From IMG/VR virus record IMGVR_UViG_3300045918_000152, positions 1 through 52,252 of that record: DNA of 52,252 bases. One strand, 5' to 3'. The DNA comes from a virus. The notes beneath the pieces are model-generated. The model made no database searches and was not told where the DNA came from. It saw only the letters and a list, made by a program, of their open reading frames with translations. The translations under genes were made by a program, and so were the position numbers. Positions within the stretch are counted from its first letter, which is position 1, and each line of letters starts with the position of its first letter. Positions 42,533 through 49,822 of this stretch are shown here, piece after piece.

Positions 42533-42901
42533 TTATTTGTTGTACCAGGTTACACAAGTTGCCCATTCAGGTTTTGGGCTGAATGCACTGATTGTGGATT
42601 CGAGCAGTTGCCCGTCCATGCCGAGCTTGGCCCAATATCCAATCCCATCATCATCAGTGAACATTTGCCGTGATCCCTCAGACTGCCAATCTTCAATGGT
42701 GAATACATCACCGCTCCCATCCTTGTACAAACGAAAGCCATCAACCTTCTGTGGGCCAACAGCAGTACGTGCACGGCCAAGAAAGCTCTTGTGGGTTCGG
42801 CGATGATGCGCATTGATGATCTTGATGGCCTCACGAAGGAGACTCTCAACGGTGTCCGTAGCAGGGAACGTTGCAGTAGGAATGAATTCAGTGGTATTCA
42901 T
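42533..42901 (-). CDS. Hypothetical protein
   Basis: 122 residues. The SLLREAIKIINAHHRRTHKSFLGRARTAVG helix and a Trp/Gly-rich C-terminal half (FTIEDWQSEG, WATCVTWYNK) are visible. The stop is one base before the start of the 41614 gene. No family recognised. Confidence 0.5.
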   Translation of the reverse strand: MNTTEFIPTATFPATDTVESLLREAIKIINAHHRRTHKSFLGRARTAVGPQKVDGFRLYKDGSGDVFTIEDWQSEGSRQMFTDDDGIGYWAKLGMDGQLLESTISAFSPKPEWATCVTWYNK

Positions 42902-42938
42902 GATAACCTTGTTTAGTTAAATCACAGCGGAGCGAGCA

Positions 42939-43406
42939 TCAGCAAGAAGAATCACTACGATCCCAGCCAGCACCGCCACTACCATCACCATAGTAGGTGT
43001 GGCCATACTGAAGACTAATGTGGAAAGTGAGGCCACAATCGTCCGCAATCGACTTGGCAGTCTGTACAAGCCCAACCATCCTGGTGACATCCTCAGAAAT
43101 CTTCTCAAGACCTTCCTTTTGCTTCACGGGATTACTCTTGATCCCATCATAGCTCCATTCGTAGGGGTTGTACTTAATATCGTCATCGTAGCCCCCGCTA
43201 TCGATCTTGAAGGTAACACGGCATTCATCAGCCACAACCTTGCACTTTTCAATAAGCCGGTTAATCTCAGAGGTGATCCCCTCAAGTTCTCCAGAGCGAT
43301 CCTTCTTGTAACGCACACGGCAACGTTCAAGAAGTCCACGATCAACAACGGCAGCAATGATATCGTTATCGCTGGCGAGGGTAGTACCGTCAGTGTACAA
43401 ACTCAT
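42939..43406 (-). CDS. Hypothetical protein ending in GWxxSxxxC, with internal repeat
   Basis: 155 residues. Two similar segments occur: IEKCKVVADECRVTFKI and VQTAKSIADDCGLTFHIS, each followed by a short aromatic stretch. The C-terminus GWDRSDSSC closely resembles GWNSSSANC at the end of the next upstream gene (43472). The two genes look like duplicates of a small repeat unit. Function unknown. Confidence 0.5.
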   Translation of the reverse strand: MSLYTDGTTLASDNDIIAAVVDRGLLERCRVRYKKDRSGELEGITSEINRLIEKCKVVADECRVTFKIDSGGYDDDIKYNPYEWSYDGIKSNPVKQKEGLEKISEDVTRMVGLVQTAKSIADDCGLTFHISLQYGHTYYGDGSGGAGWDRSDSSC

Positions 43407-43424
43407 TATAATGTCCTAGTTACG

Positions 43425-43465
43425 TCACATCCGTGCCGTTAATAAATAAGTGCGAGCGGATGTGA
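43425..43465 (-). other. Inverted repeat in an intergenic gap
   Basis: TCACATCCG (43425-43433) and CGGATGTGA (43457-43465) are a perfect 9-bp inverted repeat around a 23-nt loop, between two paralogous genes. No T-run; role unknown, possibly an mRNA hairpin. Confidence 0.45.
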
Positions 43466-43471
43466 GCAAGA

Positions 43472-43732
43472 TTAGCAATTAGCCGAAGAACTGTTCCAGC
43501 CCGGAGTACGATCAAAATTGATGTACAACTCAAGATCATGATCGCTGACGCTGAATTGGAGTTCAAACAATTCAGCCAGCTCCGTAGCTTCCTTGTACAG
43601 CTTCTTGATCCCCTCCACATTGTCGGAAATCCTGGAGATTGCATCACGGCGCTCCTGGCTATTACTACCACGACGGCGCTCAAGGGCAGCCACGAGTTCG
43701 CTGAGGGGGATGCTATTCAGATCGGTATTCAT
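43472..43732 (-). CDS. Hypothetical protein ending in GWNSSSANC
   Basis: 86 residues. One copy of the repeat unit (YKEATELAELFELQFSVS) and the terminal GWNSSSANC. It is shorter than the downstream gene, which has two units. The N-terminal 45 residues are acidic and helical. Part of a run of small proteins with no known family. Confidence 0.5.
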   Translation of the reverse strand: MNTDLNSIPLSELVAALERRRGSNSQERRDAISRISDNVEGIKKLYKEATELAELFELQFSVSDHDLELYINFDRTPGWNSSSANC

Positions 43733-44088
43733 TACAGGCTCACTTTGTCGAATTGGGAAAGGGCAACGGTGAAGCGGGAGTAGCTCCCGTCATTGTCATC
43801 AACAGATCGAACAAATCGATCACGTTCATTTTCGGAATCGAAATCCTTACTGTGGTCAGGGAGAATACCCTTAGAGTCCACGATAGTAGCCCTGTACATT
43901 GTAACAGTCTCAGGCTCGTAGACTTCAACGCTGTACGAGTTCACATACACTTCAATGTATGAGCCACCCTCAACAAAAATACGAATGCGCTTAATGGCAC
44001 TCTCAGTACATTCAAATTCAAGACGGTCAAGCTTCAGATTTTCAAACTTGCCGACAGACTTCACGGGAACCAGCTTTTGCTTCTTCAT
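43732..44088 (-). CDS. Hypothetical protein
   Basis: 118 residues from the ATG at 44088, which gives a TAATG overlap with the upstream stop. Beta-rich N-terminus (KFENLKLDRLEFEC) and FDSENERDRFVRSVDD near the C-terminus. No family recognised. Confidence 0.5.
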   Translation of the reverse strand: MKKQKLVPVKSVGKFENLKLDRLEFECTESAIKRIRIFVEGGSYIEVYVNSYSVEVYEPETVTMYRATIVDSKGILPDHSKDFDSENERDRFVRSVDDNDGSYSRFTVALSQFDKVSL

Positions 44089-44369
44089 TATTCGCACTTT
44101 TCAGGTTGAAGAACACCACCAACTCGTGTATGAGCGGCGCATGTCTTTATGATATTCGTTGCTACTTCTCTAACGTCAACATAGTCTCCACGACGGCTAA
44201 TTAATTCATATCTATGGCCGTTCTTAAGAGACCTAGGGCCAAGGCGGTATATACCACCATCGATGAAGCCGGCCCTTGCAATAAACACATCATGTAATTC
44301 AAGATCCCCAACGCGCATTCCTGCAGGATCCCTACGCTTTCCAAGAATCCAGGTCAGTAGTCGGGACAT
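44088..44369 (-). CDS. Hypothetical protein
   Basis: 93 residues. Beta-rich with GDLELHDVFIARAGFIDGGIYRLG and a C-terminal Cys pair. Overlaps both neighbours by one nucleotide (stop/start). It lies directly after the macro-domain gene. No family recognised. Confidence 0.5.
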   Translation of the reverse strand: MSRLLTWILGKRRDPAGMRVGDLELHDVFIARAGFIDGGIYRLGPRSLKNGHRYELISRRGDYVDVREVATNIIKTCAAHTRVGGVLQPEKCE

Positions 44370-44923
44370 CAGGTGCGCTCCTGGAACACAGGGAAGTGAA
44401 GCACAACAGGAATAGCCTCCGGGACTACACTTAGAATGATTTCGAGAATAGCACGTAGATCACCTCCTGCTAGCCCTGCACCAATCCTGGGAATGTGCAG
44501 AGTAGGAGTAAATCCTCGCTTCTGAGTGACCTCATAAATGAGTCGCACAACTTCCCTGAATGCAATCTCGATAGCATCATAGCTAACATACCGCTTGTTG
44601 TCCTTCCCGAAAGCGAATTGGGTAGTTGCATTCACAATCCACTTGTTGATGCTTACCTCGACGCTAGATATGCTACCCATAGGCAGAGTACCAGTGCGAG
44701 GCCTCCCAACAGCAGAATCAGTGCGTACAGGAGGAAGAGCAGGCATGTGTCTACGATATTCCTCATAGACCTCAGGATACTTCTCCCGTACTTGTGCTGC
44801 GAGACCACTCTTCATTACTCCCTGGGCGTTGCATCCATGAACAATAACACCGTACTCAACAGCAAGAATGTCACTCGCTACGATTGTTAGCCTTGGCAGT
44901 CGCGATAGCAACGGATGTGGCAT
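44369..44923 (-). CDS. Macro-domain protein (ADP-ribose-binding)
   Basis: 184 residues. Macro-domain motifs: SDILAVEYGVIVHGCNAQGVMKSGLA (about 17-42, the GxNAxG ribose/diphosphate region), a WIVNATTQFAFG segment (about 94-105) and IPRIGAGLAGGD (about 144-155). Such domains bind ADP-ribose and some remove it from proteins or hydrolyse ADP-ribose 1''-phosphate. A phage copy might reverse host ADP-ribosylation or interfere with NAD-based defense; that is inference. The annotated start overlaps the MazG-like gene by 53 nt. Confidence 0.82.
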   Translation of the reverse strand: MPHPLLSRLPRLTIVASDILAVEYGVIVHGCNAQGVMKSGLAAQVREKYPEVYEEYRRHMPALPPVRTDSAVGRPRTGTLPMGSISSVEVSINKWIVNATTQFAFGKDNKRYVSYDAIEIAFREVVRLIYEVTQKRGFTPTLHIPRIGAGLAGGDLRAILEIILSVVPEAIPVVLHFPVFQERT

Positions 44924-45410
44924 AATTCTTTCTTACCTCAGGTCTGAGAAGGCCCTGCCACGGAAATTCATGGCTGCCTTCAGTAATCAATCGGATGGCC
45001 ACACATGCAACTTGAACGAGTTCCTTGTAGATGCTCTGACGAGTATCCTTGCGGAATGCATGGTCAATCATGGCCTGGGCTGACTCACCAACCTCTTCTG
45101 TGAGAGCGCCGACCATGAACTTATTCGCAGGAAATTTCTTACGAGCCGCCTCGATCTCTTCCTTGATGTCCTTGAAGACTTCATCAATAATCGAATTGGG
45201 ATTCAGTACAGTAAAGTACTTTTTCTTGACATCAAATCCCATAGGAGTACGGAAGTAACCCCGATGTCCAAGATCAACAAGTTCTACAATACGACCCATA
45301 TTCTTATTCAGGAATCGTGTTGCAGTAAATCCCTCAAGCCCATCATACTCGCCGATCTTTACTCGGCAGAGGATGTCCTTAGGCGCTTGCGATTTTGTTA
45401 TCTTCGGCAT
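44871..45410 (-). CDS. MazG-like NTP pyrophosphohydrolase domain protein
   Basis: 179 residues from the ATG at 45410. N-terminal 60 residues contain NKNMGRIVELVDLGHRGYF, similar to small SH3-like domains. The C-terminal part has the MazG-type metal-binding pattern with E105, E106 and E109 in LTEEVGES and E130 in YKELVQVACVAIRLITEG. Phage MazG-like enzymes may cut ppGpp or non-canonical NTPs. Overlaps the downstream macro gene. Confidence 0.65.
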   Translation of the reverse strand: MPKITKSQAPKDILCRVKIGEYDGLEGFTATRFLNKNMGRIVELVDLGHRGYFRTPMGFDVKKKYFTVLNPNSIIDEVFKDIKEEIEAARKKFPANKFMVGALTEEVGESAQAMIDHAFRKDTRQSIYKELVQVACVAIRLITEGSHEFPWQGLLRPEVRKNYATSVAIATAKANNRSE

Positions 45411-45696
45411 AGATCTTTTGTGCGAGTTGTTGAACACCACGACCGTCGCCTTTGTCAGCGAGCTCTCGCGCAAGCTTCAGCTCAGGACTCTGCATTTCCT
45501 TTCCTTCCATGAAGAAAGTAGGACGACGCTTCTTGATGAATTTCATAGGGGACAGAATGTAGATGCCCCGCTTGACAATGTTGTTCAGTTGGATGGATCG
45601 TGCATGAGCGCGTTCCTGCTCATCTCGCATGGCCTTGATTTGTGAAGGCGTCATGGGAGTATTGTCGTAATGCACTTCTTCAGCTTGATTCATCAT
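45379..45696 (-). CDS. Hypothetical protein
   Basis: 105 residues, mostly helical and charged, with a basic MKFIKKRRPTFFMEGKE segment. Overlaps the MazG-like gene by 32 nt. No family recognised. Confidence 0.45.
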   Translation of the reverse strand: MMNQAEEVHYDNTPMTPSQIKAMRDEQERAHARSIQLNNIVKRGIYILSPMKFIKKRRPTFFMEGKEMQSPELKLARELADKGDGRGVQQLAQKIYAEDNKIASA

Positions 45697-46001
45697 GTCG
45701 TTTCTTTTTCAGTTTCCTTGGTAACTTCAGGGAGGGGATCATCCTCAATAGGCTCAAGAATGTATTCAGAGAAATGGGCAACTTGAATTATAGATCCCCA
45801 ATAGAGCACAATACAGGGTGTACCTGCGTCACATTCCCACACATTGCCAAGGTTAGGGGACTCATCCTTAAACTTGACAATAGTAACTATACGACCCACA
45901 TTAGGGCCAACTCCAGGGACAGCACGATAGTTGTTCTCATCGATCTGTTCATGGCTTCCAATTATGCGGCATCGCACGCCAGGTTTAATCCCCTTGGCCA
46001 T
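45693..46001 (-). CDS. Hypothetical protein with NVGRIV motif
   Basis: 102 residues if started at the ATG at 46001. KPGVRCRIIGSHEQIDENNYR and GPNVGRIVTIVKF resemble the N-terminal domain of the MazG-like protein (NKNMGRIVELVDLGH). The C-terminus is a Lys/Glu/Thr-rich tail. Start uncertain; a non-ATG start at 46091 would extend it. Confidence 0.45.
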   Translation of the reverse strand: MAKGIKPGVRCRIIGSHEQIDENNYRAVPGVGPNVGRIVTIVKFKDESPNLGNVWECDAGTPCIVLYWGSIIQVAHFSEYILEPIEDDPLPEVTKETEKETT

Positions 46002-46101
46002 CTCGAAATACCACTTGTGTGACGATATTAGGATTACCACATTGGTAAATGAAGGCGTAAATATCCGCAACGATCCTCCATCGATGCTCAAACACAGTCA
46101 T
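45985..46101 (-). CDS. Possible small ORF
   Basis: 38-residue ORF starting at ATG 46101: a TVFEHRWRIVADIYAFI helix followed by PNIVTQVVFRDGQGD. It fills the gap between two genes, but has no strong ribosome binding site and overlaps the next gene by 17 nt. Confidence 0.3.
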   Translation of the reverse strand: MTVFEHRWRIVADIYAFIYQCGNPNIVTQVVFRDGQGD

Positions 46102-46126
46102 CGGTTGTTGATACAGTGAGAATACC

Positions 46127-46513
46127 TTAACCCTGTACATATATCACCCTCGAGTAAAGATTGGTGTGCTTGATTGTTGCGAGTCCACAGAAAGCTGCCT
46201 GAGCCCACCCAAGTAGTGCCTCATCAAACTTCTTTTCTTGCTTATCCCGCTTCAGGTCGTCACTAAATACCATCGAGCCTGATCGAGTGTGACCCTTCTC
46301 ACCAAGAATCCAAAGGCGATCCGTCTGAATGTCCATCTGTGATTGACTAATGATCTCGACACCGTTATCATGGCGGTACACCATCCTTGTTTCTTCAGTG
46401 CCATCCCAGGAGTTGTCCTGGTAATGGATGTCAAACGTAAGCCTTCGACAAGTGGGTATAAGCTGATAAATCAGGATGATCTTAAGGCGAGCATCAAGAT
46501 CAGCTTGCGTCAT
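46127..46513 (-). CDS. Hypothetical protein
   Basis: 128 residues from the ATG at 46513, with GAGG at normal spacing; the longer ORF overlaps the ligase gene and is less likely. Contains LDARLKIILIYQLIPTCRRLTF and a WDGTEETRMVYRHDNG segment; no family recognised. A hydrophobic C-terminal half near AALLGWAQAAFCGLATIKH does not look like a membrane segment. Confidence 0.5.
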   Translation of the reverse strand: MTQADLDARLKIILIYQLIPTCRRLTFDIHYQDNSWDGTEETRMVYRHDNGVEIISQSQMDIQTDRLWILGEKGHTRSGSMVFSDDLKRDKQEKKFDEALLGWAQAAFCGLATIKHTNLYSRVIYVQG

Positions 46514-46523
46514 GAAAACCTCG

Positions 46524-47462
46524 TCATTGGAGCATGTCCGATTCGTCTCGAATACCCTTAAAGATGGGGTGTCGAGGGGCATCTTTGGATCCTGGAGCAA
46601 AATACTTGTATGTAACAAGCTTCCCATAGTATTTCTCACGGTCATTCCAGTAGAGAATCCGGTCAGCAGCATCAAAGCCACTACCTATATTGAAAGTAAC
46701 ACCATAGAACTTATGACTGGCGTCGTTCTCCTGAACATCCTGCACAATGAATGATCCCAGGGTGCCCTTCGGAATCATGTTCTCCTGAAGGGTCTGACGC
46801 TTAGTCCTCCCGAGTTCATTCACAAGGGCTTCATTGGCATTGTGCAATTCCTCAACAAAGCCAATAATACGAGCCTCTGAATCAATAAACCGCTTTAGCT
46901 TAAAGGCATTCTGCTCTCGTTCAGTTGTCCTGTTGAACTTGTAAGGGCCATTGGGGCATCGAATGATTACCCCCTCGTAGCCAAGAAGGAGAATCCGCTC
47001 TTCTTCCTCAAGAAGCTCCTGCTCAGAATTCACCCAACTGTGCGCAAGGAGGTGTACTCTAACGCCTTCCAGGTTCTGGTCAAGGGATCGTATACGGTCA
47101 GAAAGCTTCCGATATCGATCGTAGTACTTCCAATCAGGGCGAGAGAAATCATCGAAAGCGTAGTAGTTGAAAGGCGTGACCATATCATGACGCTTCCAGA
47201 ACGTGTCTGTTCGATTGAATACGTCATGAGCGTTAGGCTCCCCCACAATGATTTCCCCGTCCATCCCACTCAACAATTCGTGAGTGAGGCTCTTCCGAAG
47301 AAACCGGTTTGGAGGCTCCTTAAGAGTGCGCGACACAGGACGACCACGATAAATAGGGCAGCGAATACCATCGAGCTTGGGGCTGATCAGCACCGGGTAC
47401 GGCAGCCTCGAGGTATCAGGATTGCTACGATACAACAACTGTGGTTTAAAACCTTCAGGCAT
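46524..47462 (-). CDS. ATP-dependent DNA ligase (T7-like)
   Basis: 312 residues. Motif I SPKLDGIR with K29 (adenylated lysine), motif III GMDGEIIVG with E70, motif IV YEGVII at 162-167 and motif V AFKLKRF near 186-192. An OB-fold C-terminal part (about 215-312) follows. Such phage ligases seal nicks during replication and repair. Overlaps the preceding small gene by 8 nt. Size is close to T7 ligase (359) but slightly shorter. Confidence 0.87.
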   Translation of the reverse strand: MPEGFKPQLLYRSNPDTSRLPYPVLISPKLDGIRCPIYRGRPVSRTLKEPPNRFLRKSLTHELLSGMDGEIIVGEPNAHDVFNRTDTFWKRHDMVTPFNYYAFDDFSRPDWKYYDRYRKLSDRIRSLDQNLEGVRVHLLAHSWVNSEQELLEEEERILLLGYEGVIIRCPNGPYKFNRTTEREQNAFKLKRFIDSEARIIGFVEELHNANEALVNELGRTKRQTLQENMIPKGTLGSFIVQDVQENDASHKFYGVTFNIGSGFDAADRILYWNDREKYYGKLVTYKYFAPGSKDAPRHPIFKGIRDESDMLQ

Positions 47463-47691
47463 TGCGAAGAATCTCCATTATTTCATGCTCAATCTCTCGA
47501 TACTTCACAATCAGCTCAAGAAGTGTCGAATCGCCCTCCCGGAGCATCTTCTCGGAGTCCAGCTCGGCATCGCCAAGAGCCTCGTCAAGAGGAATATTGT
47601 AATCAACGGCACACTCTTTGAGTTTAGCCTTCTCGGAAGGCCCATCAGGAATAGTATTAGCCTCACGGATAGCCGACACTTCAGGGTGCAT
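47455..47691 (-). CDS. Hypothetical protein
   Basis: 78 residues from the ATG at 47691. Acidic helical protein with DEALGDAELDSEKMLREGDSTLLELI. It overlaps the ligase gene by 8 nt and follows the 47693-48094 gene by one base, so these genes are coupled. No family recognised. Confidence 0.45.
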   Translation of the reverse strand: MHPEVSAIREANTIPDGPSEKAKLKECAVDYNIPLDEALGDAELDSEKMLREGDSTLLELIVKYREIEHEIMEILRNA

Positions 47692-47692
47692 A

Positions 47693-48094
47693 TCAGCCCT
47701 TCTTGGTTGGCGCCGTAATCGCACGACGAATCGTGGTACCCTTCTTGATGGGCTTCATGGCAAACTCGGCAGCAGCCTGGAGAGCTTGCGCACGAGCGTG
47801 AGCATTCTTGATCACATTGCCGATGGCATACTTGTTGCGCGTCTCGCTGTAACGCTTACCGAACTCAACACGACGCTTCGTCTTGGGATCGGTGTGCAGC
47901 ATGTCGAAGATGGTATTCGCACGCCGCAAGGCGCTAAGCGGAAACTTGCAGCCGTAGGGGCCATGCGCGCGGGCTTCAAGAATGGCGTCTTCAATCGAGG
48001 GATGCTGGCCATCCGGCTTGGTATTCTCGAGGATGTATTGAGCGGCCAGCTGAAGAAGACGGGTGGTGGTGTAGAGAGGAGCAGACTTAGTCAT
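47693..48094 (-). CDS. Hypothetical basic protein
   Basis: 133 residues, basic and Ala-rich. ARAHGPYGCKFPLSALRRANTIFD is the most distinct segment, with a strongly basic C-terminus (PIKKGTTIRRAITAPTKKG). Higher GC than neighbours. It may bind nucleic acid, but no domain was recognised. Confidence 0.5.
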   Translation of the reverse strand: MTKSAPLYTTTRLLQLAAQYILENTKPDGQHPSIEDAILEARAHGPYGCKFPLSALRRANTIFDMLHTDPKTKRRVEFGKRYSETRNKYAIGNVIKNAHARAQALQAAAEFAMKPIKKGTTIRRAITAPTKKG

Positions 48095-48096
48095 GA

Positions 48097-48468
48097 TTAA
48101 ACTTTGTAGAATTTATGGCGGCCAATAGTAATGATGTGCCGTCGTGACCATCGCGGTGATACGCTGGTCGAGTGAAAGAATAAAGCGCCCTGGGTGGGAT
48201 CCTCATGGAATCCTCCGATGTAGGTCGCTGCAAGAGAATACGCAATGGCCATCGCCAAAAGATCCTTAGGGGGACCTACATTTTGGCATGTCCAGGAAAA
48301 TTGGCAAGTTTTGTGGTTCTTCTGGTAGACTACCTCACAAATTGTCTTTGGAAACCTTGGATCCCTTACCCTGTTTAGTGTAACAGCCGCAACAGCGATT
48401 TGTCCTGTACGAGACTCCACACGGGCCTCATAGTATATATTCAGAGCAAGGCATTGTATATCACCCAT
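48097..48468 (-). CDS. SleB-type cell wall hydrolase
   Basis: 123 residues from the ATG at 48468 (8-nt overlap with the upstream gene). ALNIYYEARVESRTGQIAVAAVTLNRVRDPRFPKTICEVVYQ is the Hydrolase_2/SleB N-terminal half with the catalytic Glu in YYEAR. FSWTC and GALFFHSTSVSPRW complete the family pattern. It should cleave peptidoglycan glycan strands. No signal peptide; it lies far from the holin and M15 enzyme, so it could be a second endolysin or an entry enzyme. Confidence 0.82.
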   Translation of the reverse strand: MGDIQCLALNIYYEARVESRTGQIAVAAVTLNRVRDPRFPKTICEVVYQKNHKTCQFSWTCQNVGPPKDLLAMAIAYSLAATYIGGFHEDPTQGALFFHSTSVSPRWSRRHIITIGRHKFYKV

Positions 48469-48664
48469 CACATAGTAAGGCTTTCTTTGCCAACGATCCA
48501 CGAGTATCGTAATCGTAGTCATACTTAGGCTTTAGCAGCGCGGCCATCTGAGGCGGCTTGCCAAATAGCGAAACAACAAGACCTTGCAATTCCTTTACCT
48601 CATCATAGCTAAGAAAGTTTAACACAGACAGCTCTTGAAGTCGCAATTGCTCGGAGTGTGTCAT
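48461..48664 (-). CDS. Hypothetical protein
   Basis: 67 residues with a SVLNFLSYDEVKELQGLVVSLF helix and a charged end. Start overlaps the next upstream stop by one nucleotide. No function suggested. Confidence 0.4.
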   Translation of the reverse strand: MTHSEQLRLQELSVLNFLSYDEVKELQGLVVSLFGKPPQMAALLKPKYDYDYDTRGSLAKKALLCDG

Positions 48665-49104
48665 CAGATCTTATTCCAATAGTCTGACGTTGCCTGAATA
48701 GGAGTGGGATACGCCTCAACAGTATTGTTCTTTTCTTCGAGGGGCTTGTACTTGTAATCGAAATAAACCTTTGAATACACGATAGGCTCTACAGGCCCCT
48801 TGTGTACAATAAAGTCACCGCTCTTCACAATACGCACACCCTTCTTGGTGGCAAAGTATCCCATAGGGGCTACATCACTGGGAACACCCTCAAACTCGCG
48901 AACCAGGGGATGGTCCCCATGATTGAACCACTGCACGGCTTCAATAGAGCGCGGCTTCTTTTCTACGTATGTTTGCATTTTCTTGAAATACTTTAGTGTT
49001 TGTTCAGCAGCCATATTCTCGGATTCAAACCGATTAAATTGGCCGTCATACTCAATTATACCTGCGCGTTCTTCAAAGAATTCGCGCTCATTTTCTGTAA
49101 TCAT
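48664..49104 (-). CDS. Hypothetical protein
   Basis: 146 residues. A helical acidic N-terminal part is followed by KPRSIEAVQWFNHGDHPLVREFEG and GDFIVHKGPVEPIVYSKVYFDYKYKPL, a combination common in uncharacterised phage proteins with a KPxxIEAxxW motif. No enzymatic motif. Confidence 0.5.
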   Translation of the reverse strand: MITENEREFFEERAGIIEYDGQFNRFESENMAAEQTLKYFKKMQTYVEKKPRSIEAVQWFNHGDHPLVREFEGVPSDVAPMGYFATKKGVRIVKSGDFIVHKGPVEPIVYSKVYFDYKYKPLEEKNNTVEAYPTPIQATSDYWNKI

Positions 49105-49295
49105 CCTAGCCAGTAAATCAGACTACCAAGCGGAGGAAAGAACACGCCAATAATCATGAGTAGCGTCTTGACGCCGAACACAAGAGTATCCGCGTTCTGC
49201 ACAAGGGCTACAATATTCATCAGCCATCCAAATAGGATTGCGAGAAATAGTGAGAAGAATCCCACGAAGGTAGTAACTGCGAGCAGACCTTGAAT
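49101..49295 (-). CDS. Small membrane protein (non-AUG start probable)
   Basis: About 64 residues with two membrane segments (AVTTFVGFFSLFLAILFGWLM and LLMIIGVFFPPLGSLIYWLG). The TGA stop overlaps the next ATG (ATGA). No ATG is found at the front: the frame reads ATT or ATA at the place where the previous stop gives TAATT, next to a GAGGAG Shine-Dalgarno. An ATT start, or a GTG at a later residue, is therefore likely. The alternative ORF in another frame (49123-49341) is less convincing. Confidence 0.5.
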   Translation of the reverse strand: MQGLLAVTTFVGFFSLFLAILFGWLMNIVALVQNADTLVFGVKTLLMIIGVFFPPLGSLIYWLG

Positions 49296-49513
49296 TATAA
49301 AAATACTCCTCGTTCCATATCACGCTGATAATGCGTTGCAAGCTGCTCCATTGAGGGCTTCTTCAGCATTTTCAGATAGTACACACTGCCAATCTCCATG
49401 AGACCAGCGCTGAGAGTCCTAAATCCAGACATTGCAAAAGAAGCTAGGTCATCAGGATACTCCTCATTTATTCGACGGATAAACTCGGATCTAGAAAGGG
49501 ATGTCGTCTTCAT
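49295..49513 (-). CDS. Hypothetical protein
   Basis: 72 residues from the ATG at 49513, with GGGAGGG at good spacing. Helical, with SLSRSEFIRRINEEYPDDLASF and EQLATHYQRDMERG segments. Overlaps the preceding gene by 23 nt. No family recognised. Confidence 0.45.
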   Translation of the reverse strand: MKTTSLSRSEFIRRINEEYPDDLASFAMSGFRTLSAGLMEIGSVYYLKMLKKPSMEQLATHYQRDMERGVFL

Positions 49514-49784
49514 CACCCTCCCACTCGCTATCAAACTCATCACTATCGGTACCCTCACAGAGTGTACACAGCTCATAGAAAGGAACACGGTGAATTGAGG
49601 GACTATCAGGAAGTGCTGCCCAGAAGTCGTTCAAGAATCCACAGATTACCGAGTCCTCAAGCTTCAAGAGCTCATCAACTACGTAATTCTTGCTGCTTAG
49701 CAGGGCATCAAATCGACCGACATAGTAATCCTCGCTGCGAATGCGATTGAAGAGTACTTGGGCTTGTTCAGCGTATGGTGTCAT
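49491..49784 (-). CDS. Hypothetical acidic protein
   Basis: 97 residues. The C-terminus is strongly acidic (SDEFDSEWEGDEDDIPF), resembling the DDIPF tail of single-stranded DNA-binding proteins, where such tails recruit partners. The preceding region has one CxxC pair (ELCTLCEG) but no OB-fold pattern, so I do not call SSB. Function unknown. Confidence 0.5.
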   Translation of the reverse strand: MTPYAEQAQVLFNRIRSEDYYVGRFDALLSSKNYVVDELLKLEDSVICGFLNDFWAALPDSPSIHRVPFYELCTLCEGTDSDEFDSEWEGDEDDIPF

Positions 49785-49796
49785 TTTTAATAAGGT

Positions 49797-49816
49797 GGCC
49801 CTCCCGAAGGAAGGCC
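49797..49816 (-). other. UUCG-tetraloop hairpin between ClpP-like and acidic-protein genes
   Basis: On the minus strand GGCCTTCC-TTCG-GGAGGGCC forms an 8-bp stem, with one G-T pair, closed by the very stable C(UUCG)G loop. No T-run follows, so it may stabilise or process mRNA instead of terminating. Confidence 0.55.
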
Positions 49817-49822
49817 GTTTAA

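Noticed and set aside
35059-42940. GCGGAGCGAGCAT string after two stop codons (near 35059 and 42927)
   Set aside because: Only two exact copies plus one similar coding sequence at 38871; short and without structure, so chance cannot be excluded.
49123-49341. 72-residue minus-strand ORF overlapping the membrane protein
   Set aside because: It overlaps the previous gene, has no family pattern, and the other frame encodes a credible two-segment membrane protein with stop/start overlap.
49491-49784. Single-stranded DNA-binding protein based on the DDIPF tail
   Set aside because: The acidic tail is similar, but the rest lacks OB-fold pattern and is too short with a CxxC pair; left as unknown.
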